Origin: Cylindrospermum sp. FACHB-282
GTDB lineage: Bacteria; Cyanobacteriota; Cyanobacteriia; Cyanobacteriales; Nostocaceae
DNA: 64,000 nt
Direction of reading: 5' to 3'
Assembly (NCBI RefSeq): GCF_014697195.1
Contig: NZ_JACJRJ010000027.1
Coordinates: 22,092-86,091, forward strand
Positions 17,805 to 27,060 of this stretch are shown in pieces; within the stretch, counting starts at the first letter, position 1, and each line of letters opens with the position of its first letter. Under the pieces are notes generated by a model. The model ran no database searches. It was not told where the DNA came from and was given only the letters and a program-made list of their open reading frames with translations. Position numbers and translations under genes: made by a program.

Positions 17805-18221
17805 TTAATGACAAACCCATTTCCACAGAGGATGACTTGGCCCCTGCTGACGTATCCGATAAACTTGTTGTTCTAAACGTTGTTTTTCCTGTTTTGGTAG
17901 TCCCTGAAGGATATTCCGGCTTTGCCAAATTAACACCGCTAAGGTCATACCGATACAAAAGGCTAGACCTAGGGTAGCTAGTGGATGGAATACAAGTCCA
18001 TATCGCACTGCTACCCAGGTAAAGTATTGTTGCCATAAAGCAATTTCTGTACGTATCTCCCACAGGCAAAGAGGGGCAATGGTGACCCACAAACAACCAA
18101 CAAACAACCACCTGCCGTAGATTGTCAGTTGGTGTAGCCTTTGCACTTGTTGAGCAAAAGATTGGTCAGAGTTCTCAAGGTCTAGTTGATTAATTGGTGG
18201 TTCTTCGTCGGATTGAGCCAT
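17805..18221 (-). CDS. Conserved cyanobacterial membrane protein of unknown function
   Basis: 138 residues. The N-terminal 30 residues are acidic and soluble. Two membrane helices follow (about 36-56, WLFVGCLWVTIAPLCLW, and about 78-100, LATLGLAFCIGMTLAVLIW), and then an amphipathic basic C terminus. No known domain. It is on the same strand as secF/secD, 55 bp downstream of secF, and could be cotranscribed with them. Confidence 0.65.
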   Translation of the reverse strand: MAQSDEEPPINQLDLENSDQSFAQQVQRLHQLTIYGRWLFVGCLWVTIAPLCLWEIRTEIALWQQYFTWVAVRYGLVFHPLATLGLAFCIGMTLAVLIWQSRNILQGLPKQEKQRLEQQVYRIRQQGPSHPLWKWVCH

Positions 18222-18276
18222 AGGGGAATAAACAAAATTTAAAATGCTTTAACCCAATTGTGAACTAGTCCCAAGG

Positions 18277-19260
18277 TTAACTATCCTGGGAACTGGCACT
18301 GGTATCAATTGACTCAGCTGGGGATTGGACTGTGCGCTCTCGCCACCAAGTTAGGAGGGTACTGGCGACAAATATGCTGGAGTAAGCTCCCACTGTAAAG
18401 CCAATAATTAAAGCTAAGGCAAAGTTTTTTAGTGTTTCTCCTCCAAACAAAAAGATGGCAAATAATGACAGCAACGTGGTAAAAGTCGTGTTGATTGACC
18501 GTCCTAAGGTTTGGTTGACGGCATCATCTACAATGTCAGCAATCTGGCGGTGGGGATTTGTTTGCAGCGTTTCCCGAATGCGATCGTAAATTACCACCGT
18601 ATCGTTTACCGAGAAGCCTGTAATCGTTAGTAGGGCGACGATGAAGAGGCTATCCACTTCAGTGCCTAGTACCAAACCGAAAATTGAGAATATCCCTGCC
18701 GTGATTAAAACATCATGAAGTAGAGCAACGATCGCAAATACGGCATAGTCCAATTGGAAGCGGAAGCTCAAGTAAATAATGATGCCGGCAAAGGAAACAA
18801 TCAGGGCGATGATCCCAGATGTCAACAACTCTCGCCCTAGAGTGGGGCCAACGCTATCAAATTGGTTTTTTTGCTGATCAAAAGTGCCAATTTTTTCGCT
18901 TAAGGCATTTTGCAACTTGCTACGTTGCTCGCGATCTAAGGTTTTTGTCCGAATTGATATTCCATTTTCGGCACGTGTATTTTTGTCAGCAACAATTTGG
19001 ATGCTGCTATCGCCCAAACCCTGTTCTTTAGCTACTTCCCGGACGACATTGATATCAATTGGCTTGTCGCAGTTACCCGGTTTAGTGCAATCCCGTTCAA
19101 ACTGTAATCTTGTACCACCAACGAAATCCAAACTAGGACGTAGAGGGGCGCGAATGTTGGGGTTTTGCCAAGAAATCACCATTGAGATGATTCCAGCAAG
19201 AATAATGGCAGAAGAAATAGTCCACCATAGCGATCGCGATTTGTTAATACTCAGTTTCAT
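18277..19260 (-). CDS. secF: Protein translocase subunit SecF
   Basis: 327 residues; the membrane partner of SecD, which uses the proton-motive force to help pull secreted proteins across the plasma or thylakoid membrane. Seen: first membrane helix (11-31), a periplasmic domain with [11 protein letters not shown], then five helices including the signature [17 protein letters not shown] and the region ending [14 protein letters not shown]. Its start overlaps the end of secD by 4 bp (19257-19260), a typical translationally coupled pair. Confidence 0.96.
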   Translation of the reverse strand: MKLSINKSRSLWWTISSAIILAGIISMVISWQNPNIRAPLRPSLDFVGGTRLQFERDCTKPGNCDKPIDINVVREVAKEQGLGDSSIQIVADKNTRAENGISIRTKTLDREQRSKLQNALSEKIGTFDQQKNQFDSVGPTLGRELLTSGIIALIVSFAGIIIYLSFRFQLDYAVFAIVALLHDVLITAGIFSIFGLVLGTEVDSLFIVALLTITGFSVNDTVVIYDRIRETLQTNPHRQIADIVDDAVNQTLGRSINTTFTTLLSLFAIFLFGGETLKNFALALIIGFTVGAYSSIFVASTLLTWWRERTVQSPAESIDTSASSQDS

Positions 19261-20690
19261 CTAGCTACCTCTGCCTTATTTGATACTGGCAGGTTCGGAC
19301 AGAAAAGTTCTGGTTTCCGCAATGCAGGAATTGTAATTGCCAAAAACATGAAGGTGCGACTACAGGTAATGGCAGTAAACATACTCACTGCTACCCCTAA
19401 AGCCAAAGTTAGGGCAAAGCCTTTTACCAAACCAGCCCCCAGCCAAAATAGTGCAGCACAGGCAATGACTGTGGTAACGTTGCCGTCTAAAATACTGGAA
19501 AAGGCCCGGTAAAAGCCAGATTCGACAGAACGATATAGGGTTTTGCCTGCCTGCAATTCTTCCCTCGTCCGTTCAAAAATTAGCACGTTGGCATCAACTG
19601 CCATGCCAATACTGAGGATAAAACCGGCAATTCCCGGCAATGTTAGGGTGACACCCAACAAAGCAAAGGTAGCCCAGGTAAGCAGGGAATAGATTAATAG
19701 TGATATATCCGCAATTAGCCCTGGTAATCTATAGTACACCACCATAAATATTAAGACTAAAGTCAGACCACCGATTCCAGCATAGATACTGCTAGTGATG
19801 CTGTCTTTACCCAAGGTTGCGCCAACAGTGCGGATTTCGGCAATTTCTACGGGTACGGGTAATGCACCACCGCGCAACTGCACGCCTAAGTCATTGGCTT
19901 CTTGGGCTTTGAAAGTACCCTGAATCACGGCTGAACCGCCAGTAATACCAGTGGCTGCGTGTTCTGGTCCGACTACAGGAGCGCTAATTAGTTCGTTATC
20001 GAGAAAAATGCCGATGCTGCGTCCAGTACCAGCAAGCTTTTTCGTTAGTTCGGCAAACAGTTCACCACCCTTTTGATTGAAGCGAATGGCAACATTCCAA
20101 TTGTTACCTTGAGTGGGTTCGCCATAGGCATCTTGAAGGTATTTGCCAATTAGCGGTGGGTTGGTGCTTTCAAACAAGTCGGCGATCGCCTGATTATTAT
20201 TCTGCAAGGCAGCTTGATTTTTAGCAATTGCTTCTTTGTCCTTGCTCTTTCTCAACTCTTGTTGCTTTGCTTTTAGTTCTGATTGAGATACTTTTAAAGC
20301 AAATATTTGAGTTTCTGTACCAGGTTTTTGGGTGCGAAATTCTAACTGCGCTGTACCCCCTAGTACCCGTTCTGCTTGCTCTGGGTCGTTTACCCCTGGT
20401 AACTGCACTAGAATCTTGTCTGTACCCACAGTTTGGATTACTGGTTCGGAAACGCCGAGACCGTTAATTCGACCTTCGACTACTTTTTTCACGCCTTCCA
20501 ATTCTCGTTCGGTGATTTGCGGTATCTCCGCTGTTGGTTTCACCTGAATTGTAAGCTGTGATCCTCCCCGCAAGTCCAGTCCCAGGGGTATGGGAATTGT
20601 GGCAATCACCGCAATGGCGGCAATTACCAACACTAAAATCAAAACCAATAGCGATCGCTGTCTCTGCATACCATAACTCGCAACTGACAA
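19257..20690 (-). CDS. secD: Protein translocase subunit SecD
   Basis: 477 residues. The N-terminal helix (~12-34) is followed by the [14 protein letters not shown] motif, the large periplasmic P1 domain (~45-300) and the six-helix RND-like core. The core carries [26 protein letters not shown], where the Asp and Arg residues form the proton-relay signature. Upstream of secF and overlapping it. Start ATG at 20690. Length is as usual for cyanobacterial SecD. Confidence 0.96.
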   Translation of the reverse strand: MSVASYGMQRQRSLLVLILVLVIAAIAVIATIPIPLGLDLRGGSQLTIQVKPTAEIPQITERELEGVKKVVEGRINGLGVSEPVIQTVGTDKILVQLPGVNDPEQAERVLGGTAQLEFRTQKPGTETQIFALKVSQSELKAKQQELRKSKDKEAIAKNQAALQNNNQAIADLFESTNPPLIGKYLQDAYGEPTQGNNWNVAIRFNQKGGELFAELTKKLAGTGRSIGIFLDNELISAPVVGPEHAATGITGGSAVIQGTFKAQEANDLGVQLRGGALPVPVEIAEIRTVGATLGKDSITSSIYAGIGGLTLVLIFMVVYYRLPGLIADISLLIYSLLTWATFALLGVTLTLPGIAGFILSIGMAVDANVLIFERTREELQAGKTLYRSVESGFYRAFSSILDGNVTTVIACAALFWLGAGLVKGFALTLALGVAVSMFTAITCSRTFMFLAITIPALRKPELFCPNLPVSNKAEVAR

Positions 20691-20718
20691 AGGTTATGAT
20701 AGCGTTCTTTCACAGCGT

Positions 20719-20751
20719 TATGAGTAATCAGTAATCAGTAATCGGTAATCG
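20719..20751. repeat. Short heptamer repeat (AGTAATC)
   Basis: Four consecutive 7-bp units: AGTAATC three times then GGTAATC, between secD and pdhB. Short tandemly repeated repetitive (STRR) heptamers of this type are characteristic of heterocystous cyanobacteria. Confidence 0.7.
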
Positions 20752-20809
20752 GGAAAAAGGTAATCGTTTTTTCTCTTCCCCTTTTTCCCAATTACCTGTT
20801 ACCTATTAC

Positions 20810-21793
20810 CTAAACTCGCAAAGCTACCATTTTTTCCACTGCTTCGACAATTTGCTCTGGTTGGACAATGGTTAGTCGCTCCAGATTACCGTTGTAAGGT
20901 GTGGGGATGTCTTGGGAAGAAAGCCGTAGCACTGGTGCATCCAGTTCATCAAATAGGCGATCGTTAATTGAGGCGGTTAATTCTGCACCAATACCCCCGG
21001 TTCTCATGCATTCTTCCACAATAATCACGCGATGGGTTTTGCGGATCGATGTACCGATGGTATCGAAATCCAGAGGCTTGAGGGAGATCAAGTCAATTAC
21101 TTCTGGGTCAAAACCTTGTTTTTCCAAAGTTTTTACGGCTTGCAGCACATGATGGCGCATCCGGGAATAAGTGAGAATTGTCACATCTTTGCCGCGACGC
21201 ACCACTTCGGCTTTATCCAGAGGTACTAAATATTCTGTTTCTGGTAGGTCTTCTTTTAAGTTGTAAAGCAGCACGTGCTCAAAAAACAGCACTGGGTTAT
21301 CATCGCGGATAGCAGATTTTAAAAGTCCTTTGGCGTTGTAAGGTGTGGAGCAGGTGACAATTTTTAACCCAGGAACGGCTTGGAAATATGCTTCAAGCCG
21401 CTGGGAATGTTCAGCCCCTAATTGCCGTCCCACACCTCCAGGTCCGCGAATCACCATTGGAATTTTAAAGTTACCGCCGGAAGTATAGCGCAGCATCCCG
21501 GCATTGTTGGATATTTGGTTGAAAGCTAGCAGCAAAAAGCCCATGTTCATGCCTTCGATGATCGGTCTTAACCCAGTCATGGCTGCTCCTACAGCCATGC
21601 CAGTAAAGCTGTTTTCGGCAATCGGGGTGTCTAGAACTCGCAGATCACCATACTTTTTGCATAGGTCTTTGGTAACTTTATAGGAACCGCCATAGTGTCC
21701 TACGTCTTCACCGAGAACAAATACGCTGGAGTCACGGGCCATTTCTTCATCAATGGCTTCCCGCAGAGCGTTGAAAAATAGTGTTTCCGCCAT
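20810..21793 (-). CDS. pdhB: Pyruvate dehydrogenase E1 component, beta subunit
   Basis: 327 residues; with PdhA it decarboxylates pyruvate and acetylates the lipoyl group of E2, supplying acetyl-CoA. Seen: [26 protein letters not shown] at the N terminus, the cofactor/substrate region [40 protein letters not shown], and the C-terminal [15 protein letters not shown]. Full length; no pdhA neighbour, as usual in cyanobacteria. ATG at 21793. Confidence 0.96.
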   Translation of the reverse strand: MAETLFFNALREAIDEEMARDSSVFVLGEDVGHYGGSYKVTKDLCKKYGDLRVLDTPIAENSFTGMAVGAAMTGLRPIIEGMNMGFLLLAFNQISNNAGMLRYTSGGNFKIPMVIRGPGGVGRQLGAEHSQRLEAYFQAVPGLKIVTCSTPYNAKGLLKSAIRDDNPVLFFEHVLLYNLKEDLPETEYLVPLDKAEVVRRGKDVTILTYSRMRHHVLQAVKTLEKQGFDPEVIDLISLKPLDFDTIGTSIRKTHRVIIVEECMRTGGIGAELTASINDRLFDELDAPVLRLSSQDIPTPYNGNLERLTIVQPEQIVEAVEKMVALRV

Positions 21794-21962
21794 TTAGACC
21801 TTTAGTTGCGATTATTGTTTTAGAATCTTATCGTGCTACCGTGGCCAATACCGTGAGCGATCGCACTAGTTAGAGATTGATTTTTTGCCAGATGCTGCTC
21901 CCAAAGCCAAGGTAGAACAGTACAAGATCATCAAGATTCTACTTTTGATTAACTTTCTAACT

Positions 21963-22253
21963 TTAACTGCACACTGGCGAATCAGTCACCTGATGTAACT
22001 GATTGTCTGGAAAGCGTTTTGGCCTCCCTGGTTTACGTTTATGTCGCTGATTAATAGATTTTTCACTGGCGGCTGCTAACTCTTCAGGTGTACATTTGAA
22101 TAGCCGCAAAGCATCTAAATATTTTTTTGGTGTCATCGTGGGTTCAGTACGCCCAGCTTCCCAGTTGCGAACGCTGGTTTCACTGATTGCAAGCCTGAAG
22201 GCAACCTCTGTACGGCTAAGTCCCGCATGCTCTCTCAGGACTTGCATATCCAT
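21963..22253 (-). CDS. XRE-type helix-turn-helix regulator with basic tail
   Basis: 96 residues. HTH: LREHAGLSRTEVAFRLAISETSVRNWEAGRTEPTM (about 5-39), the standard Cro/C1 layout. The C-terminal third is basic and contains KRKPGRPKR, resembling an AT-hook. It begins an accessory stretch (21.9-25.3 kb). The target is unknown. It is followed downstream (towards 21.8 kb) by the housekeeping pdhB, with which it does not look cotranscribed. Confidence 0.82.
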   Translation of the reverse strand: MDMQVLREHAGLSRTEVAFRLAISETSVRNWEAGRTEPTMTPKKYLDALRLFKCTPEELAAASEKSINQRHKRKPGRPKRFPDNQLHQVTDSPVCS

Positions 22254-22470
22254 ATGCGACGCTCCCTGTGAAAATTTAGAGTCTGTTTATTAAATCGATT
22301 GACATAAAAATGCCAATTGAAGACAATTTATTAACCATATATTCTTTTATAAGCGATCGCTGCCACCTCTGGCAAACAAGACAGTACCTTTTTCTGTAGT
22401 CTTCAATACAGTTTTTTGATAAAAAGGTCAAATATCCAAAGGATTTGTGCAACTAGCCGCAACTTTTCCC

Positions 22471-22683
22471 CTACTCCTGCACAATTTCGTATAAGTCTTC
22501 CATTAAAACGTCAAATGTCCGGGCCAATTTGTGAAGAGATGTTACATCCACAGTCGCCAAGCCAGGAGACTTGGCGTAATTCTTGAGCGTGGTATATGCA
22601 ATTCCTGAACGGTCAGAAACTTCTTTCAGTGTCCAGCCCTTCTCTGCCGCAAATTCTTTAATCCGCAACCTCACCAAACCCAT
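22471..22683 (-). CDS. Short XRE-family regulator (tandem copy 2)
   Basis: 70 residues, essentially a stand-alone HTH: LRIKEFAAEKGWTLKEVSDRSGIAYTTLKNYAKSPGLATVDVTSLHKLARTF, ending MEDLYEIVQE. It is about 80% identical by eye to the 70-residue protein at 22746-22958, lying 62 bp downstream of it on the same strand, so the pair arose by tandem duplication. Minimal HTH proteins of this sort (Cro/C1-type HTH in the DUF739/YozG-like size range) are common on phages, plasmids and in toxin-antitoxin modules. Confidence 0.85.
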   Translation of the reverse strand: MGLVRLRIKEFAAEKGWTLKEVSDRSGIAYTTLKNYAKSPGLATVDVTSLHKLARTFDVLMEDLYEIVQE

Positions 22684-22745
22684 TATTTTTCACCTGTTTC
22701 GGAATCAACTGCTGCGAACCCATATCAATACTCTAATTCGCTTTA

Positions 22746-22958
22746 TCAATCCTGTACTATCTCGTACAAATCTTCTATCAGAACGTTGAAGGTTCGCGCT
22801 AGTTTGTGCAAGGCTGTGACGTCAACAGTGGCTAAACCGGGAGAACGCGCATAAACTTTGAGCGCACTGTAGCCTACTCCAGAACGTTCAGCAACTTCTT
22901 TTAATGTCCAGCCGTTTTCAGCGGCGAACTCTCGAATTCGCAACCTTACCAAACCCAT
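22746..22958 (-). CDS. Short XRE-family regulator (tandem copy 1)
   Basis: 70 residues from the ATG at 22958 (MGLVRLRIREF), which matches the start and length of the paralogue at 22471-22683. A TTG nine bases upstream is the alternative. Same HTH with changes mainly in the recognition-helix region: SGVGYSALKVYARS against SGIAYTTLKNYAKS. The two proteins could therefore bind different operators. The 251-bp region upstream, shared with the plus-strand gene at 23210, contains four 26-bp tandem repeats. Confidence 0.86.
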   Translation of the reverse strand: MGLVRLRIREFAAENGWTLKEVAERSGVGYSALKVYARSPGLATVDVTALHKLARTFNVLIEDLYEIVQD

Positions 22959-23106
22959 ACTTGACAACAGATATATATATATCCTTTAATATTTACATAG
23001 AGATAAAAAGCGATCGCTCCGAGTCTCGCAAACGAAAGAGCGACCGACAATTTAAAACAAATTCCCAAAAGCTGGGAGTTATTGACCCAGAAGATGGAAA
23101 CACTCC

Positions 23107-23210
23107 AATAGATATATCGAGGTCATCTACCCAATAGAAATATCGAAGCTATCTACCCAATATCAATATCGAGGCTATCTACCCAACATCAATATCGAGG
23201 TCATCTACCA
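23107..23210. repeat. Four 26-bp tandem repeats (iteron- or operator-like)
   Basis: Four contiguous 26-bp units (23107, 23133, 23159, 23185), each of the form AAYA-N4-ATATCGA-R-G-Y-YATCTACC. They differ at only a few positions, mostly in the first six bases and in a GGTC/AGCT/GGCT step. The array runs up to the first base of the ATG at 23210, so it occupies the whole leader of that gene. It lies between divergent genes: the tandem XRE regulators and the 158-residue protein. Confidence 0.85.
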
Positions 23211-23686
23211 TGATAACAATTGAACGAGCAGAATCGAACTACGTCAATCCTTTAGTCCGCTTTGTCACCGAAGATGCGATCGCGCTCCTCCTCAATATAC
23301 CAGTTACCGAAATCAAAGAAATCCGCTGCTGGCCGAATGTAATATTGGTAATCGCCGAACATCTTGTCAGATTTGTCAGTTACGCCGATTTACCGCCAAT
23401 TTTAGAAGCAGCACCCCCCACAAATCAAGATATACTGACTTGGCGCAAACGTTGGCGCAAGCAAAAGACGTACAAAGCGCCAGAGTTCTGGAAAGAATTT
23501 TATAGCCAAAAATTTCGCCAAGCCACTAGCTCTGCACAATTGTACGCTTGGGGACGACTCATCAACATCCTGAAATTTGCTTTTTCTCATGAACGCCTAG
23601 AATACCTGCGAAATGTTTTTCGCACCTGTCGGACTCTTCTTACTTCCTCCGTCAGTCATTTGACGAACAGCCAAATTTTGGCATGA
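23210..23686 (+). CDS. Hypothetical protein, 158 residues
   Basis: ATG at 23210, immediately after the repeat array. The product is a soluble alpha/beta protein with a basic centre (ILTWRKRWRKQKTYKAPEFWKEFYSQKFRQA, about 75-105) that could bind nucleic acid. No family recognised. The absence of a normal ribosome-binding site (the 26-bp repeat fills the leader) is unusual. The context (XRE regulators, HigBA, Rep-like HTH) suggests accessory DNA. Confidence 0.6.
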   Translation: MITIERAESNYVNPLVRFVTEDAIALLLNIPVTEIKEIRCWPNVILVIAEHLVRFVSYADLPPILEAAPPTNQDILTWRKRWRKQKTYKAPEFWKEFYSQKFRQATSSAQLYAWGRLINILKFAFSHERLEYLRNVFRTCRTLLTSSVSHLTNSQILA

Positions 23687-23712
23687 GAGTCTTGGGCGAA
23701 TATAATTCGCTA

Positions 23713-23772
23713 CTACACAGGCAAAGTCCACCTCCGTGGACTAATACAAAGTCAAGGGTTTTGCCTGTGTAG
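23713..23772. repeat. Palindromic interspersed repeat with nested hairpins
   Basis: An outer 13-bp perfect inverted repeat (CTACACAGGCAAA at 23713-23725 and its complement at 23760-23772) encloses a second hairpin (GTCCAC, loop CTCC, GTGGAC at 23726-23741). The architecture is that of a dispersed cyanobacterial palindromic repeat. It follows the 158-residue gene and could also act as a bidirectional terminator. Confidence 0.7.
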
Positions 23773-23847
23773 CTGTGACTTCCAGTCGCCAAGACACTTT
23801 TGGAGGAAATATTTAATCCTGACTATAGATTTAAAATCAATTTAAAA

Positions 23848-24270
23848 CTATAAATTTTGAGTAGGTAGCGGAAGAAAAACAGCAGGTGAAAGATGGAAAA
23901 TTTCTGCTAACTCTTGAATATGATCTATAGTTAGTTTACGCTTTTCTGTTAGGATATCTGACATTATAGATTCTGTCTTAAATACAGGAATCAAATCTTT
24001 TTGACCCAAACCATATTCTTCCATAAGAGCTTTAAGCAACTCTATTCCATAAATATCAGGAACAGGCTCTTTTGTTTGCTCGTATTCGTAAACTAAAGTA
24101 CCTAGTAAATCAAGATAGTCTTGCTCATCTGGTGTTAATGGAGTATTGTCTAATAGAGAATCAATTACATTTTGAGTAGCAAGCAGTTCCTCATCAGATT
24201 TGATAGGTCTAGGAGGAAAAGCTTGTAATAACTCTAAGTAATTCATACCTTTAGCAGAAAGGTTAATCAT
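23848..24270 (-). CDS. higA: HigA-type antitoxin (HTH)
   Basis: 140 residues. The N-terminal half (EELLATQNVIDSLLDNTPLTPDEQDYLDLLGTLVYEYEQ) is the helical region typical of HigA-like proteins. The C-terminal HTH reads LLKALMEEYGLGQKDLIPVFKTESIMSDILTEKRKLTIDHIQELAEIFHLS. It overlaps the upstream toxin gene by 8 bp, in the toxin-first order characteristic of higBA. It would neutralise the toxin and repress the operon. Confidence 0.9.
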   Translation of the reverse strand: MINLSAKGMNYLELLQAFPPRPIKSDEELLATQNVIDSLLDNTPLTPDEQDYLDLLGTLVYEYEQTKEPVPDIYGIELLKALMEEYGLGQKDLIPVFKTESIMSDILTEKRKLTIDHIQELAEIFHLSPAVFLPLPTQNL

Positions 24271-24559
24271 CTTTCCATTTGTCTTTACTGTAGTTTGTGT
24301 GAGTCAAGAAATATTTTAAGTATACTTTCTTGCCAATGAAATCGATTGAAGTAATTAAGCGGTAGTCTGTACCACAAATATCAAAAATAATAAAATTATC
24401 TACTTTATCAACACTCCTTTGTTTGAAATTTTGGCAGACTTCGTTAAAATTTTGCCATTTAGCTAATTTTGCTCGCTTATACCAAGTTAAGAGATTAGCT
24501 TTAGCATCAGGGTATTTGCTGGAGAATTCCTTGAATCTTGTTTCGGATATTATTTTCAT
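24263..24559 (-). CDS. higB: HigB-type mRNA interferase toxin
   Basis: 98 residues of the HigB_toxin (RelE-superfamily) fold. N-terminal helix FKEFSSKYPDAKANLLTWYKRAKLAKWQNFNEVCQNF, then strands DNFIIFDICGTDYRLITSIDF and VYLKYFLTHTNYSKDKWKDD, with the conserved H-x-x-Y at the end (THTNYSKDKW). It would cut mRNA on the ribosome when released from HigA. First gene of the higBA operon. Confidence 0.9.
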   Translation of the reverse strand: MKIISETRFKEFSSKYPDAKANLLTWYKRAKLAKWQNFNEVCQNFKQRSVDKVDNFIIFDICGTDYRLITSIDFIGKKVYLKYFLTHTNYSKDKWKDD

Positions 24560-24667
24560 GACAATAACTTAATATTACCTCACAACTAGTAGGGCGTTAG
24601 CCCTGTTAAAGAGATAAATATATCCATTAAGAAAATAACTATATATATAACAGAGCTACGGCAGGAG

Positions 24668-24751
24668 GTGCATAGGTTGGTAGTGCAGCGAGTGCATAGG
24701 TACTAAGGTAGCAAGTGCATAAGTCGCCATGTGCATATTCTGCTTATGCAC
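24668..24751. repeat. Cluster of GTGCATA repeats
   Basis: Four direct copies of GTGCATA at 24668, 24692, 24715 and 24731, and one inverted copy (TATGCAC) at 24745-24751, all in the leader of the HTH gene at 24790. The spacings (24, 23, 16, 14 bp) are not uniform, so it is an operator or iteron cluster rather than a minisatellite. The last two copies form an inverted pair, GTGCATA-N7-TATGCAC. Confidence 0.75.
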
Positions 24752-24789
24752 AAGTACAAAAAACTAGACTACTAGCGCAATTATTTCCA

Positions 24790-25239
24790 ATGTCTGATAA
24801 AAAAAATCTTTCAGAAAAATCTAATTTCTTAGAGAAAACTGACTCTTTACCCACTTCAGTTGCGTTTATTCACAACTTCTTAGATGAATATGGGTTAGAC
24901 CCGTATGAATTTCGTATCTATACTCACATGGTTCGTAGAACTGGTGGTAAAGAAGAAGGAGTATGCTTTGCTAGCCTGAAGAAAACTGCTCAGATTTGTA
25001 AAATGAGCGTTCGTAAAGCCCAACAAGCATTAAAATTTTTAATACAAGCAAAATTATTAGAGCAGACAAAACGTGAAGGTAGAACAGATGAGTATAGGGT
25101 TCTTGCAACTCGTCATTGGGCTGCTAAAGAAGAACTAGACAATATCCGTCAAGCTATTATGAATAATAAAAACGAAAAAGTTACTGAAGCTGATCTCAAT
25201 GACCTTCTTCCGAGTGTAGATTCAGGTTGCGACGAATAA
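24790..25239 (+). CDS. Winged-helix HTH protein, plasmid-replication-type
   Basis: 149 residues from the ATG at 24790 (MSDKKNLSEKS). A start at 24715 would place the first codon inside the GTGCATA repeats and is unlikely. The centre (SVAFIHNFLDEYGLDPYEFRIYTHMVRRTGG followed by CFASLKKTAQICKMSVRKAQQALKFLIQAKLLEQTKREGRTDEYRV) is a winged helix like those of DnaD-like/Rep proteins on cyanobacterial plasmids. Iteron-like repeats lie directly upstream. No partitioning genes are visible, so it may be a relic of an integrated replicon or an island regulator. Confidence 0.65.
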   Translation: MSDKKNLSEKSNFLEKTDSLPTSVAFIHNFLDEYGLDPYEFRIYTHMVRRTGGKEEGVCFASLKKTAQICKMSVRKAQQALKFLIQAKLLEQTKREGRTDEYRVLATRHWAAKEELDNIRQAIMNNKNEKVTEADLNDLLPSVDSGCDE

Positions 25240-25302
25240 CAAAGGCGAAAGATACTCAAATTCTCTTTGCGCCTTTGCGCCTTTGCGTGAGATTTCTTTA
25301 AC

Positions 25303-26283
25303 TTACCCCAACCACCTAGCAGCATCTTTTGCATGGTAGGTCAAAATCAAATCAGCACCAGCACGCTTAAAGCCAGTTAAAGTTTCCAAAACTATGCGCT
25401 GTTCATCAACCCAGCCGTTGAGGGCTGCGGCTTTCACCATTGAATACTCGCCAGAAACATTGTAAGCAGCTACTGGTAAATTACTCGCTTCCTTCACACG
25501 CCAGATAATATCCATGTATGCCAAAGCCGGCTTAACCATGAGCATATCAGCGCCTTCAGCGATATCTAATTCAATTTCTTTGATAGCTTCGCGGGCGTTA
25601 CCTGGGTCCATTTGGTAAGTGCGTCTGTCGCCAAATTGCGGTGTCGAGTCAGCTGCATCTCTAAATGGGCCGTAATAAGCTGAAGCGTATTTAGCAGCAT
25701 AGGACATAATCGGCGTATCTTCAAATCCCGCCGCATCCAAACCCTGACGAATTGCTTGGACAAAGCCATCCATCATTCCCGAAGGTGCAATGATATCAGC
25801 ACCGGCTTGTGCTTGAGAAACTGCTGTTTTCTTGAGTAATTCTAAAGTGGGGTCATTTAAAACCCGTCCGGTTAAATCACCAACTTGTAGATAACCACAA
25901 TGACCGTGGCTAGTATACTCACACAAACAAGTATCAGCAACTACAATTAAATCAGGAATGGCTGCTTTTACGGCTGTTGCTGCTTTTTGGACAATACCAC
26001 AATCATGCCAAGCACCAGTAGCATCTATATCTTTCTCCGCAGGAATTCCAAAAAGAATAATAGCGGGAATTCCTAAGTCATAAACTTCTTTGGCTTCTTC
26101 AACAATTTTATCTACCGAAAGTTGGTAAACTCCCGGCATAGATTTGACTTCATTGGCTATTCCCTCGCCCGGTACAGCAAACAATGGGTAAATTAAATCA
26201 CTTGTTGTTAAAACAGTTTCACGAACCATCCGACGTAATTGGGGATGGGTACGCAGACGGCGGGGGCGATGAGTTGGAAACAT
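25303..26283 (-). CDS. hemB: Delta-aminolevulinic acid dehydratase (porphobilinogen synthase)
   Basis: 326 residues; condenses two 5-aminolevulinate molecules to porphobilinogen for haem and chlorophyll. Seen: N-terminal [15 protein letters not shown], the metal-site region [17 protein letters not shown], the Schiff-base lysine strands ([16 protein letters not shown] and [12 protein letters not shown]), and the C-terminal [14 protein letters not shown]. The Cys-rich site ([14 protein letters not shown]) is the zinc-type variant. Complete gene; ATG at 26283. Confidence 0.97.
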   Translation of the reverse strand: MFPTHRPRRLRTHPQLRRMVRETVLTTSDLIYPLFAVPGEGIANEVKSMPGVYQLSVDKIVEEAKEVYDLGIPAIILFGIPAEKDIDATGAWHDCGIVQKAATAVKAAIPDLIVVADTCLCEYTSHGHCGYLQVGDLTGRVLNDPTLELLKKTAVSQAQAGADIIAPSGMMDGFVQAIRQGLDAAGFEDTPIMSYAAKYASAYYGPFRDAADSTPQFGDRRTYQMDPGNAREAIKEIELDIAEGADMLMVKPALAYMDIIWRVKEASNLPVAAYNVSGEYSMVKAAALNGWVDEQRIVLETLTGFKRAGADLILTYHAKDAARWLG

Positions 26284-26567
26284 AAAGTTTTATCAAGAAA
26301 AACAACGCGATGGACACAAAACAAAGCGTCACAAAAGCAAGGTTTTGCCTTGTGACCTTCAGACACACTACAAACAGTGCTTAACTGTCTTTTGCCCTGC
26401 TGTTGATGAAGCTGTGGGGCAATTTTGTATTTTACAGCTTGGTTGACATCTCGCCAACGGACAGTTGAAAAAACGATCTTAAAATTCTATCCAATTAATT
26501 AGGGAAATTGAGTAATAGGGCATACCTGATTGGTGAAAAGCCTAATTACTAATTACCATAATTTGTG

Positions 26568-26927
26568 CTACAAGACACGGAAAATAAATGGATAACGGAA
26601 GGGTTGATCTGGATTGCTAAAAACATGGGTAAGTGCCCAAATAGTTAGTCCCCAGTGCAGTAGATACCCTAAACCTGCTAGTGGTAGCAAGACTACTAGT
26701 GGTAAAAGTAACCAACCAGTTAGAAACAACAGCGCTCCCAGAATCCCTCCATATAACCATACATTAAAGTGGAAGTTGATAGATTCTTTGGCATTGCTTT
26801 TAACTACAGGATCATCGGATACGAATAGTATGGCAATGGGTAAACCTACAGAGACAACCGCAGTACTAAAAAAAATGGCTCCATGACATAGAGCAGATAA
26901 TAACTTTCGCTTGTCTGAGTCGTACAT
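26568..26927 (-). CDS. DUF4870 (Tic20-like) membrane protein
   Basis: 119 residues with three to four membrane helices: [27 protein letters not shown] (8-34), [37 protein letters not shown] (53-90), and [18 protein letters not shown] at the end, a recognisable DUF4870 pattern. Tic20-related proteins of this group have no defined function in cyanobacteria. It is divergent from prfC, whose start at 27061 leaves about 130 bp between them. Confidence 0.8.
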   Translation of the reverse strand: MYDSDKRKLLSALCHGAIFFSTAVVSVGLPIAILFVSDDPVVKSNAKESINFHFNVWLYGGILGALLFLTGWLLLPLVVLLPLAGLGYLLHWGLTIWALTHVFSNPDQPFRYPFIFRVL

Positions 26928-27060
26928 TCTTTTCTCCTATTATTTCAAATGGTTAGTGATATTACGACCCTATCACGAGCCTCCTTGTCTTAAGATTAAA
27001 AGACTCGCTAGAGTAGTAAAAAATTACGTTAAGTTAATTTACAAGCGAACAAATACACTG

